Below, in pieces: positions 57,101 through 64,000 of a stretch of DNA of 64,000 nucleotides (positions within the stretch are counted from its first letter, which is position 1; every line of letters starts with the position of its first letter). The DNA comes from Rhabditoides inermis. Lineage: Eukaryota; Nematoda; Chromadorea; Rhabditida; Rhabditidae. The notes beneath the pieces are model-generated. The model searched no databases, was not told where the DNA came from, and saw only the letters and a program-made list of their open reading frames with translations. The position numbers were made by a program, and so were the translations under genes. The DNA lies in contig CAWZYM010000129.1 of the NCBI GenBank assembly GCA_963966185.1, positions 500,001-564,000 of the forward strand, in the 5' to 3' direction.

Positions 57101-58145
57101 AACAAACATTACTTGAATACTATTGAAAACGGAAAAGACGTTTGTCTAGCTTTTGTGTTTTAGTCAGACGTACCTCGCTTTGTGGTTGAGAGCACTGTCT
57201 TGGCGCATGTGCTTGAGGAATGACTTGAGTATGGATTGAACACCAGCGAGACGATATACAGGAGGCTCCAGCAGTTGACACAACGCCGTCGCTTCCCTGA
57301 AACTTGTCACTTCCGTTTCCCATCAACCCAAAACTTCCTAGCAACACACCATTTTACAATTCAAACAACTTTGTCCAAAGACACGATAAATAGTTCAGTG
57401 AAAAATAATGATACCGTAGAGTCAGATTGTTTTTATCGCATTCATAAACTTCTCCTCGAGAACCCATTTTTTCTTTTCCAAATTGACAGCCGGTGCCGGT
57501 ACAAAATTTAAAAAAAAGTGATCGTAAATTTCGCGGTTCGCTAGTCGATCAGATGAGAGAATCTGTTAATCAGAATAAGTCACTCACGCCATGTATAGCC
57601 ATGCTGGTCGAAGAGGGAGACGATGTCGACCAGGCACTGCCGTGCATCAGCCGCACCAGCTCGTCTCGGCTGATGCGCAGTCTACGCACACAACACTCTG
57701 CGAGAAGAAGCGAGTCGACGCCACTCACTGCAATCCATCCACATTACGGCACTGTCACGTGAGTCACGTCACATAACATCAAGTATCAAGTTTCAAGTCA
57801 TAACATCAAAGTAAAGTCACGAACACGGCATAAGTCAAAGCGGGAGTCTTTGAATGGAGAGCAAGCGATGGAGAAAGAAAAAGAGGCGAGAGAGAGAGAG
57901 GGTGATAGGCAGCACAATGGTACGTGACAGATGTTACCAAGAATGCGCGGTGCTCGAAATGGAGAAGAAAGTGCCGACCAGACGAGAAAATGACACAATG
58001 ACACGTCCCGTCATTTTCTGAGAAGGGACGCGGCAATGAGATAGGCTAATCATCCATTTCCACCCACTCCCACTCACCGAGAAGTGACATGCTAATGTCA
58101 ATCTCGGTGCGTGGATTGGGCGCAAAATACACGCACCGCCTCTCA
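54158..58145 (-). CDS. Tudor-domain protein, 5' end unresolved
   Basis: Minus-strand exons, 5' to 3': 58078-58145, 57588-57727, 57174-57296, 57008-57094, 56808-56947, 56570-56765, 55943-56114, 55720-55854, 55577-55677, 55337-55363, 55104-55250, 54979-55053, 54647-54858, 54492-54585, about 54308-54465, and a last exon ending TGA at 54158. Most junctions keep phase. The C-terminal half is Tudor-like: QVWKVFVDCGRKELV (the FVDYGN-type strand), then LGKGARCFVKQSDVWIPAQV, YLVRLRHDSDSVVVQADKVP and a second SH3-like fold (GTSILVKGSGGDWSEVKVS). Tudor domains bind methyl-arginine or -lysine ligands, and in nematodes often act in small-RNA pathways; the specific orthologue is not clear (EKL-1- or TDRD9-like proteins are possibilities). 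Retained introns would give earlier stops at 56531 and 55469. Frames in 57174-57727 conflict, and the join into the final exon is uncertain. Confidence 0.5.
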
Positions 58146-58345
58146 CTGCCAGGTGTTCGCGAGATTGAATTCTTTTGTATGTAGTATCGAACTTGTTTTA
58201 TCTGTTTTCAGTCGATATTCGATTGATGATATCCAGCGTACATTGGTAGGGAGATCAGTGATTGTACATTGGATCTGTGAATGGGGATGTTAGATGAACA
58301 GCGGATTTCACACGTCTCGATCGTGATTGAGTCCGCGCTCACGTG

Positions 58346-58418
58346 GCTTCCGTAGCGCAGTAGGCAGCGCGTCAGTCTCATAATCTGAAGGTCGTGAGTT
58401 CGATCCTCACCGGGAGCA
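58346..58418 (+). tRNA. tRNA-Met(CAT), elongator type
   Basis: A 73-nt cloverleaf: acceptor stem GCTTCCG/CGGGAGC with discriminator A, D arm AGCGCAGTAGGCAGCGCGT, anticodon loop CTCATAA (CAT), and T arm GTGAG TTCGATC CTCAC. The central part is the same as known animal elongator tRNA-Met. Unlike the tRNA-like modules elsewhere in this window, its acceptor stem pairs fully. Confidence 0.95.
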
Positions 58419-58616
58419 ATTCTTTTGATTTAGATTATCAAATTTAATTAATTCGTCTTATTAGTTTATTTTCCTGCACATATATCATACACACTCTGGA
58501 CAGACGTTTACCAATTTGTTTTCCAACGATCTAACCTGCTTCGAATATGCCCATAACATCAACTTTTTTTTTATTAAATATAAATTTATTAACCGGTTGA
58601 AACAGAACAAAAACTC

Positions 58617-59997
58617 ATATCACACCGTCTCTGTAAGAATCGGACGAGGTGGTTACTAGGAGCTATGTCGGCGCATACAAAGATTATCGAAGGTCCTCTA
58701 CAAGATGTATAGGGTCGTTTTTGTCAAATATGCAAATTTGGCCCATTAAGGGACCACTACCTCAAATCGGTCAATTTTCGCCAAAACACTTTAAATAAGA
58801 GCTCGTTCGATTCCTTATCAGATTCTAAGAACTTTTTCATATAAAATGTTTTTCGAAAAAAATAAGTTCAAAAAAGTTATGATCAAAAAAATGAAAAATG
58901 TGCATATTTTCGATTTTTTTGAAAATGTTGCTGACCTGAGAAGCAAGAATAATTAGCACCATTTGAAAGAGCGTGTTTTGTTTGGTCTGCATTTTTTTTA
59001 TGAAGAAAATCAATCCTGACATCATCTGCCATCCAGACGGTTGAAAGTGGTCCGGAAAGCGATTATTCGGCATTTTTCGATTTTTCGCCCTATGTCACTG
59101 CGAAGAAGCAAAAAGCAAATACACCATGATAATCTACGCACTTTGTTTAGTATATGAACATGTTTTCATGAAAATCTATCATGACGTCATCTGTCATCTG
59201 CCATGCCTGCAAACTTGTCCGGACCACTTTCAACCGTCTGATGGCAGATGACGTCATGATAGATTTTCATGAAAACATGTTCATATACTAAACAAAGTGC
59301 GTAGATTATCATGGTGTGTTTGCTTTTTGCTTCTTCGCAGTGACACAGGGCGAAAAATCGAAAAACGCCGAATAATCGATGTTTGGACCACTTGCAACCG
59401 TCTGGATGGCAGATGACGTCATGATAGATTTTCATGAAAACACGTCCATATACTAAACAAAGTGCGTAAATTATTATGGTGTGTTTGCTTTTTGCTTCTT
59501 CGCAGTGACACAGGGCGAGAAATCGAAAAACGCAGAATAATCGCTTTCCGGACCACTTTCAACCGTCTGGATGGCAGATGATGTCAGGATTGATTTTCTT
59601 CATAAAAATCATGTAGACCAAACAAAACACGCTCTTTCAAATGGTGCTAATTATTCTTGCTTCTCAGGTCAGCAACATTTTCAAAAAAATCGAAAATATG
59701 CAAATTTTTCATTTTTTTGATCATAACTTTTTTGAACTTATTTTTTTCGAAAAACATTTTATATGAAAAAGTTCTTAGAATCTGATAAGAAATCGAACAA
59801 GCTCTTATTTAAAGTGTTTTTGCAAAAATTGATCGATTTGAGGTAGTGGTCCCTTAATTATGCCAAATTTGCATATTTGACAAAAACGACCCTATACATC
59901 TTGTAGAGGACCTTCGATAATCTTTGTATGCGCCGGCATAGCTCCTAGTAACCACATGCCCAAAAAGTGTCCGATTCTTACAGAGACGGTGTGATAT
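58617..59997. mobile_element. 1.38 kb foldback element with internal 165-bp repeats
   Basis: Left arm begins CATATCACACCGTCTCTGTA and the right arm ends with its complement at 59997. The arms match along about 400-570 bp each, including CAAAAACGACCCTATACATC and TTGCTGACCTGAGAAGC. The centre contains a 165-bp unit (CCGTCTGGATGGCAGATGAC and following) present twice head to tail (from 59234 and 59398) and once inverted (about 59028-59200). No protein-coding frame. It starts 199 bp after the tRNA-Met. Confidence 0.8.
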
Positions 59998-60375
59998 AAA
60001 GCTGTGAACAACTCTTCTTCGTTGAAACGAGAGTGGAAACGGAGCAGAAAAGGCAATTAGCAAATAGAACAGGGGTGTCGATAGGTGGGACAACTCTTTC
60101 AGGGATGAAAGAAAGGGAGGGGCGGGGCTTGAGGGGGCGGGGCAATTGAGAAAATTCACACGGGCCGTAAAAGATCACACGCCGCTAATTGCACGTATAA
60201 AACACACACCGGGGCGACAGAAGGGAGAGGGGGACACTCCTGATAGGACGTATATAGATTATGTGATGTGTGCGTGTGACTGCGAGAGAGATACTGCAGA
60301 AATGAGAGAGTCTACCCGTCACGTCTCGATCATTCTTCCTCTCCACTCCTCCTCCTCCTCCGTCTCCTTCTCCTC

Positions 60376-63300
60376 TCACGCAGATGAGGGACTGAGCGGG
60401 TCCGTCTCCTTCGGACCCTCCTCCTCCTCTACCACCGGCGGCGGGTGGGCGGGGCTGAGGGGGCGGGGCGACGCCGCATCCGGTGGATCGCCACGCATCG
60501 TCGCTGGGAAGTAGTACATCGCCACGCCCAGAATCGCCAGAGCAACGCCCTGAAACAGTGTATGCAGATACTGTACTACAGAACTATGCAAAGTACAGTA
60601 AACCGTACCTGTCCGACAATGGAGAAGGTGAGGAAAAGATCGGCGAGGAGTTTATTGTCGTACAACATACAACTCCCATCCTCTCCCGAACACGCGTCCT
60701 AGAACAAATGTGTAAGGTTCATACATAATATGAAACAACGAAACGTGGACACCGATTGCACAAATGCAACATTGACACGCCAACAAAACATGGCGAAACC
60801 TATTTTCTGAATTGTCAAGTAAGAAATCCAATAACAGATCAATACCACACCCCCCACCTTATTCTGGTGCACGCACGAGTTGTCGAACATCCATCCGAAG
60901 AGTACGGGGGCGGGGATGGTGCCGATGACGCGCACCAGGATCCACTGGATGCCGAGCGCGAACGAGCGCTCCGCGTAGTCCACTGTCCTGCAAACAGGGA
61001 TGAGAAGAAAAGTCAGCGAGCCGAAATTGCTAAACAACTTCTTGGAAAGGGAAATCACTACCGGCATTTTTCACTACCGGTTTGGTTACGTGTATCCTGC
61101 AAAAAGGCATGGGCAATAAGAGGGGACAAGTACAAGAGAACCGTTGAACAGCTATGTATTTGAGATCGGAATTCATCTGTTGTCTCGGTGAAGTCAAACA
61201 CATGCACAGCTAATGCATTACGAATTACGATTATTACATAGGCGATTCGATTGAGGAAACAGTGTAATGAAGCACATGGGAGAATGCGATAGCCATTCCC
61301 TCGTCCTTCTCACTCAGTCAATGGCATTCTTTCTCCGCACCGAAACAATTACACAACATATATGTTTCAACACTAATACTAATCAGCATAGCTTTTTTAC
61401 CGAAAAATAAAAACTCCAGAACAACTTACACAAAAAAAACGTGTCCACATCAAAACACTTGCCATTCTATTGACCACTAAGGTGTCTTTCATCCGAACAA
61501 AAATTAATCAAATCAACAATCGAATAAATCAATAAGACGACCGACCTGAGGATGACGGATATGAGTGGGACTCCAACGGCGAACGTGCAGAATGAGAGGG
61601 GGGCGAAGAGGACGAGGAAGCCGAACAGACCACTGCACTTAGACTCGCACAGACCCTGGAGAAGGTGAGAGGTAGGAATAGATATAGTATATGATCAGCA
61701 TATGACTGACAGATCTGAACCCCACTGATCAGCATATGACTGACAGATCTGAACCCCACTGATCAGCATATGACTGACAGATCTGAACCCCACTGATCAG
61801 CATATGACTGACAGATCTGAACCCCACTGATCAGCATATGACTGACAGATCTGAACCCCACTGATCAGCATATGACTGACAGATCTGAACCCCACTGATC
61901 AGCATATGACTGACAGATCTGAACCCCACTGATCAGCATATGACTGACAGATCTGAACCCCACTGATCAGCATATGACTGACAGATCTGAACCCCACTGA
62001 TCAGCATATGACTGACAGATCTGAACCCCACTGATCAGCATATGACTGACAGATCTGAACCCCACTGATCAGCATATGACTGACAGATCTGAACCCCACT
62101 GATCAGCATATGACTGACAGATCTGAACCCCACTGATCAGCATATGACTGACAGATCTGAACCCCACTGATCAGCATATGACTGACAGATCTGAACCCCA
62201 CTGATCAGCATATGACTGACAGATCTGAACCCCACTGATCAGCATATGACTGACAGATCTGAACCCCACTGATCAGCATATGACTGACAGATCTGAACCC
62301 CACTGATCAGCATATGACTGACAGATCTGAACCCCACTGATCAGCATATGACTGACAGATCTGAACCCCACTGATCAGCATATGACTGACAGATCTGAAC
62401 CCCACTGATCAGCATATGACTGACAGATCTGAACCCCACTGATCAGCATATGACTGACAGATCTGAACCCCACTGATCAGCATATGACTGACAGATCTGA
62501 ACATGCAAGGGTGGATCTCGTATTTCATTGACTGCTCTAGGGAAAATATACCTGTTCAAGAATAAAACACTATAGATAATCGTAGAACTACAAACCGTCA
62601 GATTTTTTTAGGTTTACACAAGTTTGTACAAGAAACTTATTGAGCACGCAAGAACGTTAATCATTTAAAACATATTTCTAACATAACAACTAAACAATTA
62701 AACATTTAAAAAAATTCGTACCTTTTTCACTCGTCGCGGCACCCATCGCGTGTTGGTGGGCACGCAGGAACAGTTCGTGTAGAACTGGAATTCAACATAC
62801 AGTAACCCTAATACAGTACCAAGACCATCTACCGTACCTTCTTGAGTGGCTGGTAGACGTCGGGACATCCGGCGTAGCAGGGCGAGTAGTACGACATCTG
62901 CGTGCCGTCGGAGAATTCGGCACAAACCTGCACATGCACACACGTTCATTCTGGGATCTTGGCATCTTATATGTTTCACCATTCTAGCATATCCGATAAC
63001 TTTGTGAGAAGAAACAATTCATTGTAAGCTCTATGCGCATGCGAATACAAATATATACACACATCATTTCTTCACGTAACGTTATAAATGCCGATGTAAA
63101 CAAGTGTCGTTTGGTGAGCAACAGCAAAAGTACATCATCTGTACACACTGTAATTTATAACTGTCCCCCCAACCCACCGGATGGAACTCGGACGCGAGGC
63201 AGTCGCACTGTGCATTGCATGCCGCGGAGAGTGAGGGGGGCGGGGCGAGCTGCCACGAGGAGTCGTTCGACCAACCAGACACCTCACTGAAACGGGAGAA

Positions 63301-64000
63301 ATAGAATAGATAGACTCGCACTTAGCTCAGGCATTGAAAACCTCATTTAATGGGAATTGATATTTATTTATTCACAGTAATGTCTTTCGTAACCACACTA
63401 ATATCTTTCGTGAAAAGCGTTAAACTCATTTGCGAGTCCACTATATAACCTGTGCCAAAAAGCCATAGTACTTCACCATAGTACTAGTCCACCTCGTTTG
63501 TAGCTCGAATATGGCGATTTTGTATGATCCTCTGTGTTATTCTGATCTCCCCCACAGCCAGCGACTTCTTGCGAGAATGTCTCGTATCTTTTTTTTTAAA
63601 TCGAAAATATACACTTATCGGTGCAATATAGCACATTCTATTTTTAAAGTTCCTTATATAATATGTTCTGAAAACCCATACATTCCATGTTTCGCAAATT
63701 CACCAATTCAATCTAGCGCGATACCCAAGTAATAACACTTAGTTAATGCTAGCAACAAAACCCCAACTGACCCCTCCCGGTTAATCTACCCATCAATCTG
63801 GACAGTACATCATCGTAAATACACCAACGACCGCGCTCACCCCTCCGGATAACCCACCCCTCCTCCCACTCGCACATACTGATTAGATAGTATATCATCG
63901 TACACGGATCTCGACTCACCCCTCCGGATAGTAGGCATCGACTCCGACCAGAGGGTCGCGGTCACAGTAGATGAGGTACATGGGCGTGAGACACAGAGAG
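60376..64000 (-). CDS. Organic-anion transporter (OATP/SLCO family), C-terminal part
   Basis: Minus-strand exons, 5' to 3': 63920 to beyond the window edge, 63178-63286, 62838-62927, 62722-62784, 61546-61655, 60858-60987, 60609-60698, 60376-60549 (TGA). Phases agree over about 282 residues. Family marks: a cysteine-rich Kazal-like extracellular loop (ACNAQCDCLASEFHPVCAE, YYSPCYAGCPDVYQPL, FYTNCSCVP), then TM10 (GLFGFLVLFAPLSF), the conserved YAERSFALGIQWILVRVIGT in TM11, FDNSCVHQNKD and CMLYDN, TM12 (VALAILGVAMYYF), and a Pro/Glu-rich cytosolic tail. OATPs are 12-pass plasma-membrane carriers of bulky amphipathic anions. The N-terminal eight or nine helices lie outside. A 34-bp satellite occupies intron 61656-62721. 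Confidence 0.9.
61693..62502. repeat. 34-bp tandem satellite, about 24 copies
   Basis: The unit GATCAGCATATGACTGACAG followed by ATCTGAACCCCACT repeats without visible variation from 61693; the 24th copy is cut short after GATCTGAAC near 62502. The unit packs three palindromes (TGATCA, CATATG, AGATCT). It lies in an OATP intron. Confidence 0.97.
63411..63446 (+). repeat. 36-bp dispersed repeat, copy 2
   Basis: TGAAAAGCGTTAAACTCATT followed by TGCGAG and TCCACTATAT, matching 43153-43188 in the same orientation. It lies in an OATP intron. Confidence 0.65.

Noticed and set aside
61693..62502. CRISPR array
   Set aside because: The 34-bp units are directly head to tail with no unique spacers, in an intron of a eukaryotic gene. 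It is a satellite.

Overview
This is eukaryotic DNA, almost certainly from a nematode. Genes are split into many short GC-rich exons (about 50-210 bp) with GT-AG introns, some only about 45 bp and one 9.4 kb. One gene looks like a nematode srsx-type chemoreceptor, another like the nematode serotonin receptor SER-1, and several genes have a splice acceptor at or just before the start codon, as expected for spliced-leader trans-splicing. The very high exon density would suit a clade V worm such as a diplogastrid, but the species is an inference. Exons below were assembled by hand from splice sites, codon phase and remembered family sequences; no search was run.

Left end (1-5.7 kb): the 3' end of an unidentified plus-strand gene with a C-terminal membrane segment, a complete nine-exon srsx-like GPCR (1600-3267), then a repeat-rich spacer.

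Centre (5.7-32.2 kb): a 28-exon gene for the 26S proteasome base subunit RPN2/PSMD1 (rpn-2). Its largest intron holds a whole antisense gene, a 5-HT2-type serotonin receptor (ser-1). A later intron holds a 1.04 kb inverted-repeat element with tRNA-like modules.

Right of centre (32.4-44.8 kb): three minus-strand genes for unrecognised membrane proteins: a type I protein, an Ala/Lys/Glu-rich coiled-coil protein with one membrane segment, and a small four-pass protein. (GA/CT)n microsatellites are dense and often sit directly behind splice donors.

46-53 kb: several inverted-repeat elements and a tandem pair of related plus-strand genes that share a mitochondrial-type presequence and a module resembling the N-terminal intermembrane-space domain of m-AAA proteases, without ATPase or peptidase. 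One has an in-frame TAG.

54-64 kb: a multi-exon Tudor-domain gene (minus), a genuine tRNA-Met, a 1.38 kb foldback element, and the C-terminal part of an OATP/SLCO organic-anion transporter (minus, running off the window) whose intron holds about 24 copies of a 34-bp satellite. The genes do not form a pathway. The most distinctive theme is the repeated presence of tRNA-like modules inside inverted-repeat elements.
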